The notes under the pieces are model-generated. The model did not search any database, was not told the origin of the DNA, and saw nothing but the letters and a program-made list of their open reading frames with translations. 40,934 nt of DNA from an uncultured Woeseiaceae bacterium (lineage in GTDB: Bacteria; Pseudomonadota; Gammaproteobacteria; Steroidobacterales; Woeseiaceae), in contig CAJJBK010000024.1 in NCBI GenBank assembly GCA_905182415.1, forward strand, positions 1 to 40,934, in the 5' to 3' direction. Shown one piece after another: positions 33,133 to 40,934 of the stretch (position 1 is the stretch's first letter; each line of letters starts with the position of its first letter). The translations under genes were made by a program, and so were the position numbers.

Positions 33133-33689
33133 TGAAAGGATATCCAGCATTGAATAAATCTATAAAGCGAATAAAAATTTCACTCATATTAGTATTATTA
33201 GCGGGATGCACCATGCAGAATAATGAGTTAAAAACAGTTGAGTATATTGATGTCAATAGATTCATGGGCGATTGGTATGTGATTGAGAGTATTCCAACTT
33301 TATTGGAAAAAAATATATTCAATGCAATCGAAAATTATAAGCTTAATCCAGATGGAACCATACAAACCACATTTACATATAATGCTGGTGGTTTTGATGG
33401 GAAACGAAAAACATATTCACCCAAAGGCTTTATAGCTAATGATGGTTCTAATGCAATTTGGGGCATGCAGTTTATTTGGCCTATAAAAGCAGATTACAGA
33501 GTAATTTATGTGGCATCAGATTATTCATACACTATCATCGGGAGAAATAAACGTGATTATGTTTGGATTATGGCCCGCACACCAATAATGACTGATGATG
33601 ACTTAAAATTTGCATTTAATTTTATTGAAAATGTTGGATATGATTCAACAAAATTAGTTCATGTTCCTCAGAATTGGTCTTCTGAATAA
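33132..33689 (+). CDS. blc: Blc-type bacterial lipocalin lipoprotein
   Basis: A 185-residue outer-membrane lipocalin. A lipobox (LLAGC, Cys at about residue 26) follows a short hydrophobic signal. The lipocalin signature is in NRFMGDWYVIESIP (G-x-W), and the later segments (SNAIWGMQFIWPIKADYRVIYV, SYTIIGRNKRDYVWIMARTP) match Blc lipocalins that bind lysophospholipids. The start overlaps the DUF2878 stop (TAATG). It probably carries or stores a lipid product of the operon or repairs membrane lipids. Confidence 0.93.
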   Translation: MKGYPALNKSIKRIKISLILVLLAGCTMQNNELKTVEYIDVNRFMGDWYVIESIPTLLEKNIFNAIENYKLNPDGTIQTTFTYNAGGFDGKRKTYSPKGFIANDGSNAIWGMQFIWPIKADYRVIYVASDYSYTIIGRNKRDYVWIMARTPIMTDDDLKFAFNFIENVGYDSTKLVHVPQNWSSE

Positions 33690-33741
33690 CTAAATTGTCC
33701 TTCTGTAATATTTGATTATCTTGATTGATTTGGGTTTAAAA

Positions 33742-35004
33742 ATGAGTGGCAAAAGACACAAGATTGCAATTATTGGTGCCGGTGTGGCTGGGAATGTTGC
33801 CGCTTATTATCTTAACAAACACCATGATATAAAACTATTTGAAGCCAATAATTATATTGGTGGGCATGTAAATACCATTAATGTATGCGATGAAATTGGT
33901 GATTTGGCAATTGATACTGGCTTTATCGTTTTTAATAATAAAACTTACCCTAATTTTTTATCTCTGTTGAGTGAGATTGATCAAGAACATCAAGATAGTG
34001 TGATGAGCTTTAGCGTTTCAAATAAACTAAAGAACATCGAATATAATGGATCATCGCTTAATGGAATATTTACACAGCGATCTAATATCTTTTCTCTTTC
34101 TTTTCTTGAAATGATCAAGGATATACTTCGATTTAATAAAAATAAACTCAATGATAGACAGTTAAGTGATTCATTGACTGTGGGGGATTTCTTAAATGAA
34201 CATGCTTATTCGGTTCAATTTTCAGAAGATTACTTGCTCCCAATGGCTTCTTCTATCTGGTCTGCCGAGCAAAAAGAAATTCTGAAAATGCCAATTAATT
34301 TTTTGCTTAATTTTTTTAATAACCATGGTTTGTTGCAAATAAAAGATCGTCCTCAATGGATGGTTGTTTCGGGTGGTTCTCGAGAGTATATTAAAAAATT
34401 ATCATTCAGTTACAAAGAAAAAATTGTATTAAATGCGAAAATTGAGTCTATTAATAGATATAAAGATTTTGTTACTTTGAAAGAAAATAATAAAACTCCT
34501 GAAAATTTTGATTATGTTTTTATTGCAACTCACAGTGATCAAGCCTTAAAAATGCTTAATGATCCAACGGATTGTGAGCGTGAAGTGTTATCAGCAATAA
34601 AATATCAAGATAATGAAGCAACTTTACATACAGATTCAACGCTGATGCCAGCTAGTAAAAGAGCTTGGGCTGCATGGAATTACAGGGTTGATGGTAACGA
34701 AAATAAACGCGTTAATGTAACTTATAGTATGAATATACTGCAAAATCTAACCAGTAAAACTGAATATTTTGTGACGTTAAATAATAGCCAAAGTATTAAC
34801 CCAAAGAACGTTATAAGAACATTTAACTACTCTCATCCGATATTCAGCAATCAGACGATCAAAGCCCAAGCGAGACATAAGGAAATTAACTCAGGTTATC
34901 GAACGTTCTATTGTGGAGCTTATTGGCGTAATGGTTTTCATGAGGATGGCGTTGTAAGTGCTAAAAATTCAATAACTCACTTCAAAGATCAGTTGATAGG
35001 ATGA
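33742..35004 (+). CDS. FAD-dependent amine-oxidase-like protein of the DUF1365/CFA cluster
   Basis: A 420-residue flavoprotein beginning with AIIGAGVAGNVAAYYL (Rossmann motif) and EANNYIGGHVNTI, typical of the NAD(P)-binding amine-oxidase family always found beside DUF1365 and CFA synthase. Its C-terminal HEDGVVSAKNSI segment provides the second FAD contact. ATG 33742 is preferred over an in-frame TTG at 33712. Its stop overlaps the DUF1365 start (ATGA). Relatives have been linked to desaturation or oxidation steps on methylated or branched acyl chains (as in furan-fatty-acid biosynthesis); the role here is inferred. Confidence 0.88.
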   Translation: MSGKRHKIAIIGAGVAGNVAAYYLNKHHDIKLFEANNYIGGHVNTINVCDEIGDLAIDTGFIVFNNKTYPNFLSLLSEIDQEHQDSVMSFSVSNKLKNIEYNGSSLNGIFTQRSNIFSLSFLEMIKDILRFNKNKLNDRQLSDSLTVGDFLNEHAYSVQFSEDYLLPMASSIWSAEQKEILKMPINFLLNFFNNHGLLQIKDRPQWMVVSGGSREYIKKLSFSYKEKIVLNAKIESINRYKDFVTLKENNKTPENFDYVFIATHSDQALKMLNDPTDCEREVLSAIKYQDNEATLHTDSTLMPASKRAWAAWNYRVDGNENKRVNVTYSMNILQNLTSKTEYFVTLNNSQSINPKNVIRTFNYSHPIFSNQTIKAQARHKEINSGYRTFYCGAYWRNGFHEDGVVSAKNSITHFKDQLIG

Positions 35005-35750
35005 AAAGTGCCATTTACGAAGGGTCTGTAACCCATTCAAGAGCCAGTCCGATTCGACATATATTCTCATATCGAGTTTTTATGCTTTATCTTGATCTTG
35101 CTGAATTGCCAACATTATTTAATGATTTTTTATTCTGGGGTACACATCGATTTTCTTTGGCTCGCTTCAAAAGGGCGAATCATTATGGGGACAGAGATAG
35201 ATCATTAGATCTTGCTGTACGTGATCTTGTTGAAAAGGAAACCGGTAAATCGATTAAAGGTCCAATTCGGTTGCTGACTAATCTGAGTTATTTTGGCTAT
35301 TGTTTTAATCCTGTTAGTTTTTATTATTGTTTTGATGAGCATGAGGAATTGCAATATATTGTTGCTGAGGTTACTAATACGCCCTGGGGTGAGAGGTGTT
35401 GCTACGTATTAAGCGATAATTTAAACAAAACCACGAGCTCGATTAAAAAATACCAACCTATAAAAAAGATGCATGTATCACCTTTCATGCCTATGGAGAT
35501 TGATTATGAATGGACTTTTACAAAGCCAGAGCAAAAAATCAATGTCAGTATGTCTAATAGTGAAGAGGGGAATAAATTTTTTAATGTTGGTTTGAGAATG
35601 AAACGAAATAATATTTCCTCATATGCTCTTGCACGTATTCTTTTGGTCTACCCATTAATTACATTGAAAATAATATTTGGCATTCACTGGCAAGCACTGA
35701 GATTATGGCTCAAAAAATGCCCTATATATGTGCATCCCTCAAAAATATGA
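35001..35750 (+). CDS. DUF1365-family protein
   Basis: A 249-residue protein with the DUF1365 signature throughout: YEGSVTHSRASPIRHIFSYRVFMLYLDL at the start, RFSLARFKRANHYGD, the middle GPIRLLTNLSYFGYCFNPVSFYYCFD (F-N-P-V-S-F-Y-Y-C), and TNTPWGERCCYVL. The start overlaps the flavoprotein stop (ATGA). The family nearly always occurs between an amine-oxidase-like flavoprotein and a CFA synthase, as here. A role in modified fatty acid formation is suspected, but its chemistry is not known to me. Confidence 0.93.
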   Translation: MKSAIYEGSVTHSRASPIRHIFSYRVFMLYLDLAELPTLFNDFLFWGTHRFSLARFKRANHYGDRDRSLDLAVRDLVEKETGKSIKGPIRLLTNLSYFGYCFNPVSFYYCFDEHEELQYIVAEVTNTPWGERCCYVLSDNLNKTTSSIKKYQPIKKMHVSPFMPMEIDYEWTFTKPEQKINVSMSNSEEGNKFFNVGLRMKRNNISSYALARILLVYPLITLKIIFGIHWQALRLWLKKCPIYVHPSKI

Positions 35751-35783
35751 ATACTGGAATAACCTCATAAAAAGACTCAATAA

Positions 35784-37034
35784 ATGAAAACGAAAATCAA
35801 TAAAAAAAATATCCATTTATCCAAATTAGATAAATTAGCTAAACGTTTAATATTCTCTAAATTAGCTAAAATTACTGTTGGCCAATTAATAATTCATGAA
35901 AATAGAAATACACATCAGTTTGGCACTAGTAATTCTGCGTTGTCCGCTGAGATTTTCCTGCATGATGGTAAGTTTTTTTCTGAAGTTGCTTTTGGAGGCT
36001 CTATTGGAGCTGCTGAAGCCTATATATTGAATTATTGGTCAACTGATGATCTTACTATGATTGTAAGGATATTATTAAAAAACCGCACAGTGCTTGACGG
36101 ATTTGAGGGTGGGGCAGCTAAGTTAGTTAAACCCATTCAGAAATTACTACATTGGCTCAATCGAAATTCTCATTCTGGCAGCCGTAAGAATATAGCTGCT
36201 CATTACGATTTGGGTAATAGTTTTTTTCAAGCATGGTTAGATAAAAAAATGATGTACTCATGTGCTGTATTCGAAGATTCTAGTAGTACTTTAGAAGAAG
36301 CTTCAACCATGAAATTGAAGCGTATTTGTGAAAAATTACAATTAAAAAAGAGCGATCATGTTATTGAAATTGGTTCTGGTTGGGGGGGTTTTGCAATCTA
36401 TGCGGCTCAAAATTATGGTTGTAATATTACTACCACAACAATCTCTAAAGAGCAGTTTTTAATGGCGAAAAAAAGAATATCACAAGCAGGATTATCTGAA
36501 AAAATTACTATACGCTTAGATGATTATCGAGATCTTGATGGTCAATACGATAAACTAGTGTCGATTGAAATGATCGAAGCAGTTGGTCACAAGTATTATA
36601 AAAATTATTTCAATAAATGCTCAGCCTTACTCAAAGAAGACGGCTTGATGGTGATACAAGCAATTACTATCTCAGATCAACAGTATAAGAGGACAATTAA
36701 ATCCGTTGATTTCATACAAAAATATATTTTCCCTGGCGGTTGCTTACCGTCAGTTACCAAGATCGCGAATGTCATTACTGATAATACCAATTTAAGAATG
36801 ATTAATATTGAGGATATAGGTCCCCATTATGCTACGACATTGAAATATTGGCGTGATCGTATGTATGAGGAAATAGAAAGTATAAAAAATATGGGCTACT
36901 CAGATCAATTCATCAGAATGTGGCACTATTATTTGTGTTACTGCGAAGGTGCATTTATTGAACGTGTGATTGGTGACGTTCAAATTACTGCCATAAAACC
37001 AAAAAATAGAGATGATGTTTATTTGAGATTCTAA
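35784..37034 (+). CDS. Cyclopropane-fatty-acyl-phospholipid synthase family protein, divergent active site
   Basis: A 416-residue SAM-dependent lipid methyltransferase. CFA-type features: HYDLGNSFFQAWL (140-152), C160 in MYSCAVF (equivalent to E. coli Cfa C139), SAM motif VIEIGSGWGGFA, E265 in MIEAVG (E239), I294 (I268) and the FPGGCLPS segment. The bicarbonate-binding His of classical synthases (E. coli H266) is Gln here (VIQAITI, Q292), and the His after the Glu is Ala (A266). This suggests altered chemistry, possibly methylation without ring closure. It is the last gene of the overlapping operon, 33 bases after DUF1365. Confidence 0.88.
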   Translation: MKTKINKKNIHLSKLDKLAKRLIFSKLAKITVGQLIIHENRNTHQFGTSNSALSAEIFLHDGKFFSEVAFGGSIGAAEAYILNYWSTDDLTMIVRILLKNRTVLDGFEGGAAKLVKPIQKLLHWLNRNSHSGSRKNIAAHYDLGNSFFQAWLDKKMMYSCAVFEDSSSTLEEASTMKLKRICEKLQLKKSDHVIEIGSGWGGFAIYAAQNYGCNITTTTISKEQFLMAKKRISQAGLSEKITIRLDDYRDLDGQYDKLVSIEMIEAVGHKYYKNYFNKCSALLKEDGLMVIQAITISDQQYKRTIKSVDFIQKYIFPGGCLPSVTKIANVITDNTNLRMINIEDIGPHYATTLKYWRDRMYEEIESIKNMGYSDQFIRMWHYYLCYCEGAFIERVIGDVQITAIKPKNRDDVYLRF

Positions 37035-37207
37035 AAAAGCTCTTAAATTCAAAACCTGCATTGACTCTATAACTCGACGAAGGTGGCGCGCCAAATCCTT
37101 AGAAATAAACCTATTCTAGAAACCTTGGGTAAAATAGAGGTAATAATTAATTTCATTTTGGTGTAGAAATTATTTTTGTAATGAATACTCCTAACATAGA
37201 TTTTTGG

Positions 37208-38539
37208 TTAAGTACCCAATTCTTGATTATTTTTTCTCAAAGCTCTGCGAGCTATCCCGTAAAGGATTAGCCCAAAAGCCAATAAGCTAATAGTTAATAT
37301 CCAGGCATCTAAATTAGATTGAGCTGTTATCCATAAGCATATAATTAACGCTATTACAGGTATGGTGTAGCCGCCGACTAACTTATATGCTCCTGCCTCG
37401 GTTTCTTTGTTGGCTTTATTTTTTATTATTGGAAGCGCTGCGATACTTATTATATAAGCTAATAGACGTGTGAGAGAGCTTGCAATTACCAGATAGACAA
37501 ATGATCCTGATAATGCAAAACAGAGACTTAATACTCCTAAAAATATAATTGAGTTTCCAGGTGTGGCGTAATCTTTATGAATAACTCCAAACCATTTGGG
37601 CAGCATATTTTGTTCTGCTAGAGCCAAGGTTAATCTTGGGACTGCGAGCATGATGGCACCAAGATTACCTCCTATAGAAAACACGGCTGCCCAAGTCATA
37701 AGGATAAGGCCGGTTGGCCCCAACAGATTCTCACCAAGGGCCACTAAAGCGCCTTTATTACCCGCTGTCTCTGGAACGACTGAAACGTAAACAACCATAA
37801 TTAAGAAGTAAAATAAACATACAAATAAACTTGTTTTTGCCATCGCTCTTGGTAATGAGGTTCGAGGATTTTTGGTTTCTCCCGATATAAACGTGGCTCC
37901 TTCAAAGCCAACATAAGCATAAATAATAATCAAAACGGTTGGTCCAAGCCCTTCTATTGGTGGAAATGAAGCATTTGTAATAAAATCAACGGGAATGTAC
38001 TGTAATCCAAGTAAAATCAGTAAAAGAATGGGTGTTAATTTTATAAAGGTGAAAAATACAAGCATTTTTATACCATCTTTGATGCCTGTGTAATTAATCC
38101 AAGTAAGCAAACTACAAATACCGGTTATCAATATAATACGTCCAGGGCCTTCGCTAAACCAAGGCCATATAGTGCCAAGATAGAATGCCAGTACTCCAGA
38201 ATTAGCTGCAAAGGCGGTGGCTCTACTGATATATAAAATCCAACCGGTGCTAAAACCTACGGCCGGTCCAAATGCTGTGGTGGTATAGAGTACCGGACCA
38301 CCCGAATCTTTGAAATAGCTGGCCAGCTGACCAAATGTTAATACTATCGTTATGATAGAGACACCAACAATCAAGAATAACCAGGGACTTGCGGCACCAG
38401 CTTGTTCTAGTACTACGGAAGGAAGTTTGAATATTCCCGAGCCAATTGTTGAGTTAAGTGCTACCAGTGCTATACCGATTGAGCCTACTGCTCTAATTAA
38501 GTAATTTTTTTTCTTAGTCTCATTGGTGATATTATTCAA
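37208..38539 (-). CDS. APC-superfamily amino acid permease
   Basis: A 443-residue polytopic transporter with about twelve hydrophobic segments. The TM1 unwound motif NSTIGSGIFKLPSVV (about 29-43) and a TM6-like GFEGATFISGETKNPRTSLPRAM segment are typical of APC amino-acid permeases (LeuT-like fold). No substrate-specific residue pattern allows a precise name. It converges with the CFA gene (173-base gap containing a 10-base palindrome TGGCGCGCCA at 37084-37093, oddly GC-rich for this genome) and is divergent from the phosphatase-like gene at 38632. Confidence 0.9.
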   Translation of the reverse strand: MNNITNETKKKNYLIRAVGSIGIALVALNSTIGSGIFKLPSVVLEQAGAASPWLFLIVGVSIITIVLTFGQLASYFKDSGGPVLYTTTAFGPAVGFSTGWILYISRATAFAANSGVLAFYLGTIWPWFSEGPGRIILITGICSLLTWINYTGIKDGIKMLVFFTFIKLTPILLLILLGLQYIPVDFITNASFPPIEGLGPTVLIIIYAYVGFEGATFISGETKNPRTSLPRAMAKTSLFVCLFYFLIMVVYVSVVPETAGNKGALVALGENLLGPTGLILMTWAAVFSIGGNLGAIMLAVPRLTLALAEQNMLPKWFGVIHKDYATPGNSIIFLGVLSLCFALSGSFVYLVIASSLTRLLAYIISIAALPIIKNKANKETEAGAYKLVGGYTIPVIALIICLWITAQSNLDAWILTISLLAFGLILYGIARRALRKNNQELGT

Positions 38540-38631
38540 AACTACATTCCCTTGCTGATATTAAAAATTATTTTGTGCTTAAATGATGAATTTTTTTGAT
38601 ATTTACACAACTTAAAATTACGGTGAATACG

Positions 38632-39213
38632 ATGTGTTTAAATTTGACTATACCTAAGAAACGTTTTTATTGGTTATTTATTTTGTGCGTACTTTTTAAT
38701 TCCTCCATTACAAATGGTGAGACTCATGACGACGACTCGCTGAGTAAAATAAATAATTATAGAGAGTACTCACCTATTTTTTCGAGTTCCGGTCAGGTCT
38801 CTTCGAATGATTTAAATAACGTTATGAAATCAGGGGTTAAACGGATAATTTATCTTGCTTATAATAATCAAGAAAAATCCTTACCCAATGAAGACCGATT
38901 AGTTAGGAAACTTGGCATGCAGTATATTCATATTCCCGTTGAGTGGAGCAGTCCAGAAATTAATGATTTTCAATTATTTGCAGCTGTGATGCAGCAAAAT
39001 CCTTCAATGCCTACCTTATTGCATTGCCAGGTGAACTACCGAGCAAGTGTTTTTAGTTTTTTGTACCGCGTGATTTATTTGGGGGTTGATATGAAGGAAG
39101 CTAAGTCAGACATGAATAGTATCTGGAAACCAAATGAAACTTGGACGAAGTTTATTTTTCAAATACTTGAGATGAATAAAATAGACCCAGCTTGCGATCA
39201 ATGCACATGGTAG
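38632..39213 (+). CDS. Exported dual-specificity phosphatase-like protein (CX4R)
   Basis: A 193-residue protein with a signal peptide (RFYWLFILCVLFNSSITNG) and a phosphatase-like domain. The loop LHCQVNYRAS contains C132 and R137, four residues apart, rather than the CX5R loop of true tyrosine phosphatases; DUF442/BLH-like families show such a short loop. A preceding IPVEW segment sits where WPD-type acids lie. The start at ATG 38632 is preferred over an in-frame TTG at 38596 because it gives a normal signal. Two cysteines at the C-terminus (DPACDQCTW) may form a disulfide. Catalysis is doubtful. Confidence 0.75.
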   Translation: MCLNLTIPKKRFYWLFILCVLFNSSITNGETHDDDSLSKINNYREYSPIFSSSGQVSSNDLNNVMKSGVKRIIYLAYNNQEKSLPNEDRLVRKLGMQYIHIPVEWSSPEINDFQLFAAVMQQNPSMPTLLHCQVNYRASVFSFLYRVIYLGVDMKEAKSDMNSIWKPNETWTKFIFQILEMNKIDPACDQCTW

Positions 39214-39249
39214 TCATCTCACTAATCTTACTGATTAAAAAAGAATCTT

Positions 39250-39924
39250 TTAATTTCCAAAAAGTTCTATGTAAGTTGATGGCACTGGCTCATCATTAGT
39301 GTAAGCCGGAATATACAGACTATTATTGATAGTGGAATTAATCGAACGATTGCATTTCTGATTGATATCTATTCCGTTTAGCGGGGTAACATTGGCGTTG
39401 CTTGCGATCCCATTCGGACTAACATGGGCTTTACTTAGAAGTCTATAACGGTTGTATTTAGGGCAATATTTTTGCCATTCTTCTTTGCCTAAGACTCTTT
39501 GTGCACCTATGTAATCGATTCCATAGGCATTAACATTTTCCTCGTAACCTGTATTTGAAATCAATTTTATTGTCCTATCATTTTTATCCTGCTTAAAAAA
39601 AACTCTAAATTGCAGAAATACTTCTACGGTTTTTTTGTTTATGACCGCAGGATTGAATCTGGATTTTTTTATTGCTCTATATATTTCTTGAATATAAACC
39701 TCATCGCCAGCTTGATTTTTATAGCAAAGAATTTGATCTAATTTCTTATTTTTTTTAATAACGCCCGAACAACTAATTAATACTGATGTAGTGCCTTTTA
39801 TTTCTGGGAAATTTAATCTAGAGAGTAGGGAATTTTCATTAACTTCAAAATTTGCTGATTGATTATCGGCAAAAACTACATTCATCATTAAGATTGAAAA
39901 AAATAATAAGTAAAAATGAGTCAT
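39250..39924 (-). CDS. Exported TonB-C-like protein of unknown function
   Basis: A 224-residue exported protein with an obvious signal peptide (cleavage near residue 19, VVFA-DN). The segment from about 48-115 (ISCSGVIKKNKK, then IYRAIKKSRFNPAVINKKTVEVFLQFRVFF) has the length and RFNPA-x5-V-x-V pattern of a TonB C-terminal domain, without the N-terminal TonB anchor or Pro-rich linker. Its start overlaps the upstream lipoprotein stop (TAATG), so it is the last gene of a three-gene minus-strand operon beginning with an S41 peptidase. The function is unknown. Confidence 0.65.
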   Translation of the reverse strand: MTHFYLLFFSILMMNVVFADNQSANFEVNENSLLSRLNFPEIKGTTSVLISCSGVIKKNKKLDQILCYKNQAGDEVYIQEIYRAIKKSRFNPAVINKKTVEVFLQFRVFFKQDKNDRTIKLISNTGYEENVNAYGIDYIGAQRVLGKEEWQKYCPKYNRYRLLSKAHVSPNGIASNANVTPLNGIDINQKCNRSINSTINNSLYIPAYTNDEPVPSTYIELFGN

Positions 39925-40298
39925 TAATTTGATTCAGCCTTACACTGACCTTTGAATAAAAACCATTGAAGCTTAGTATTCTTATCCTGAATAAAGCATT
40001 GGCCATTATCACTGATTGTTAGTCGATAATGTATTGGTTTGATTGCGGTTCGATCATTTTTATATTTCTCTTTCATCACTGGGTTTTGCTCTATAATTAA
40101 AAGGCTATTTTCCAGAAAAGCCGTTTCTGAAACATTCACTTTTGAACCGTTGGATGACGCACTAATAATCTGTTCAATTTCCAACTTAACTTCAGGGTCC
40201 ATATTGGTTAATAAAGCATTTACATCTTGCTTGGCTACCAGTAAAAAGCAACCTGATAATATTGTTAAGGTAAAAAAAATTATCAAAGGAGATTTCAT
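39924..40298 (-). CDS. Small lipoprotein of unknown function
   Basis: A 124-residue lipoprotein. The signal (PLIIFFTLTILSGC) ends with a lipobox, Cys at residue 17. The mature part is mixed helix and strand, with a conserved-looking YRLTISDNGQCFIQDKNTKLQWFLF segment near the C-terminus. It overlaps both the upstream S41 peptidase gene stop (ATGA) and the downstream TonB-C-like start (TAATG). Translational coupling of all three suggests a shared envelope complex or pathway, but no family name is clear to me. Confidence 0.65.
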   Translation of the reverse strand: MKSPLIIFFTLTILSGCFLLVAKQDVNALLTNMDPEVKLEIEQIISASSNGSKVNVSETAFLENSLLIIEQNPVMKEKYKNDRTAIKPIHYRLTISDNGQCFIQDKNTKLQWFLFKGQCKAESN

Positions 40299-40934
40299 TG
40301 GTATTTCACCAATGCAATTTTATTACTAAGCCATTGCGGCTTCATTATCTTCATCGAATCAATACTGTAACGCTCTATACTCTGTTCTGATAGAGAAGTA
40401 GCATCAGAAGGGCAGTTATTTGTATTTCGAAAATGGAGAGCAGCTGCAAGTCTGCTTTCATTGATATCCCCCAATTCATATTTTAAATCATCATCGATCA
40501 AGCAGCCCCTTGGCATATTCATATTACTAGCATTTGTTCTTGGTGAAAATCCGTCTGCGTAATCACCGAACCCTTTATTATTAATACCTTTAAATTGTAC
40601 CGTAAAGTAGGTTGTACCGCAGTTATCAGCCGGATAAAAGCCATAGGGTTTTCCGCATGTTTTTGCTCCTATAAGAATCACTTCTATATCCAAACCAATA
40701 AGACTATTGATAATTGACTCACTTGCAGAGCAGCTATCGTTGCCCGAAATGACAAATACTCGATTGTTACCAAGGCTTCCATTATTTAAATTTAATGAGG
40801 GCAGAGGCGTATTGTTGTTCATTGATGACAGTCCAATTGTTGAAGAGTAAAATGGTATTCCATTAATGGTCGATCCTGTAATTGGGTTAGTGACAGGATG
40901 TTTATCGTTAAATACCATTTTTTCGAATATTTTA
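40295..40934 (-). CDS. S41-family (C-terminal processing-type) peptidase, partial at window edge
   Basis: The 3' part (213 residues) of an S41 peptidase; the frame stays open to the window end, so the start lies beyond. The nucleophile region is GNDSCSASESIINSL, matching the S-x-S-ASE loop of S41 peptidases, followed by IGAKTCGKPYGFYP, the lysine/structural region, and FSPRTNASN. An internal ATG at 40918 is not the start, because S41 enzymes need an N-terminal domain of 200 or more residues. It probably degrades or processes periplasmic proteins. It leads a three-gene overlapping minus-strand operon. Confidence 0.82.
   Translation of the reverse strand, partial: KIFEKMVFNDKHPVTNPITGSTINGIPFYSSTIGLSSMNNNTPLPSLNLNNGSLGNNRVFVISGNDSCSASESIINSLIGLDIEVILIGAKTCGKPYGFYPADNCGTTYFTVQFKGINNKGFGDYADGFSPRTNASNMNMPRGCLIDDDLKYELGDINESRLAAALHFRNTNNCPSDATSLSEQSIERYSIDSMKIMKPQWLSNKIALVKYQ

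Noticed and set aside
37084-37093. 10-base palindrome TGGCGCGCCA in the APC/CFA gap
   Set aside because: Notable for its GC content, but one short palindrome with no context is insufficient to call a site.
1-40934. CRISPR arrays, intact insertion sequences, toxin-antitoxin or phage-defence systems
   Set aside because: No repeat-spacer pattern, transposase or recognised defence gene family was seen on either strand.

Overview
The window is an AT-rich stretch (clearly below 45 percent G+C by eye) of a bacterial chromosome. Gene order, family content (DUF2878, Blc lipocalin, DUF1365 and CFA-synthase block; NhaC-type antiporter; S9 and S41 peptidases) and compact overlapping operons suggest a marine, Gammaproteobacteria-like heterotroph. 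No rRNA or other phylogenetic marker is present, so this is an inference. There are two tRNAs, tRNA-Ser(UGA) and tRNA-Arg(CCU), no CRISPR array and no intact insertion sequence.

Left third (1-12.2 kb): an NhaC-family transporter, two exported proteins of the DUF6152 type, then a carbohydrate-oxidation block. It holds a TIM-barrel isomerase/epimerase, a Gfo/Idh/MocA dehydrogenase, an MFS carrier, a Tat-exported hydroxypyruvate-isomerase-like TIM barrel, a Tat-exported small subunit (gluconate 2-dehydrogenase subunit 3 type), its GMC flavoprotein partner, a second Tat-exported TIM barrel and a PYROXD2-like flavoprotein. The best reading is oxidation of a sugar, glycoside or cyclitol by a small-subunit/GMC pair at the periplasmic face, followed by elimination or isomerisation in the TIM barrels, then MFS uptake and cytoplasmic processing. 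It resembles known 3-keto-glycoside chemistry, but the substrate is unknown.

12.2-18.2 kb: a mixed region. It contains a periplasmic RidA, an SRAP (YedK/HMCES) protein, DUF2061, two very small proteins (one with a CDGSH-like C-x-C...C-x3-H pattern) that share a duplicated tail, a DUF6090-like membrane protein and a secreted orphan. About 560 bp of apparently decayed DNA abuts the 3' end of tRNA-Ser. Beyond the tRNA are a broken replication-type ORF and a conspicuously GC-richer lipoprotein of the D-aminoacylase family, probably acquired by transfer.

18.2-25.2 kb: a beta-keto acid cleavage enzyme diverges from an HpaB-type flavin monooxygenase plus a 2-aminomuconate-deaminase-like RidA protein. 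Between them lies a perfect 9+5+9 inverted repeat, a strong operator candidate. An S9 peptidase, a small membrane protein, a membrane-anchored histidine phosphatase, a GNAT and tRNA-Arg follow.

25.4-31.4 kb: one plus-strand operon of dienelactone hydrolase, AGMO/sterol-desaturase-like hydroxylase, MtnA-like isomerase, nucleoside phosphorylase, class II aldolase and a TTC38-like protein. The three central enzymes match the steps of a DHAP shunt for 5'-deoxyadenosine or methylthioadenosine salvage, with phosphorolysis as the entry step.

31.5-37 kb: a tightly overlapping lipid-modification operon of two CFA-synthase-superfamily methyltransferases, DUF2878, Blc-type lipocalin, FAD amine-oxidase-like protein and DUF1365. 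The second methyltransferase has Gln where canonical CFA synthases have the bicarbonate-binding His. The right end has an APC permease, a phosphatase-like secreted protein and a minus-strand operon (S41 peptidase running off the window, lipoprotein, TonB-C-like secreted protein).
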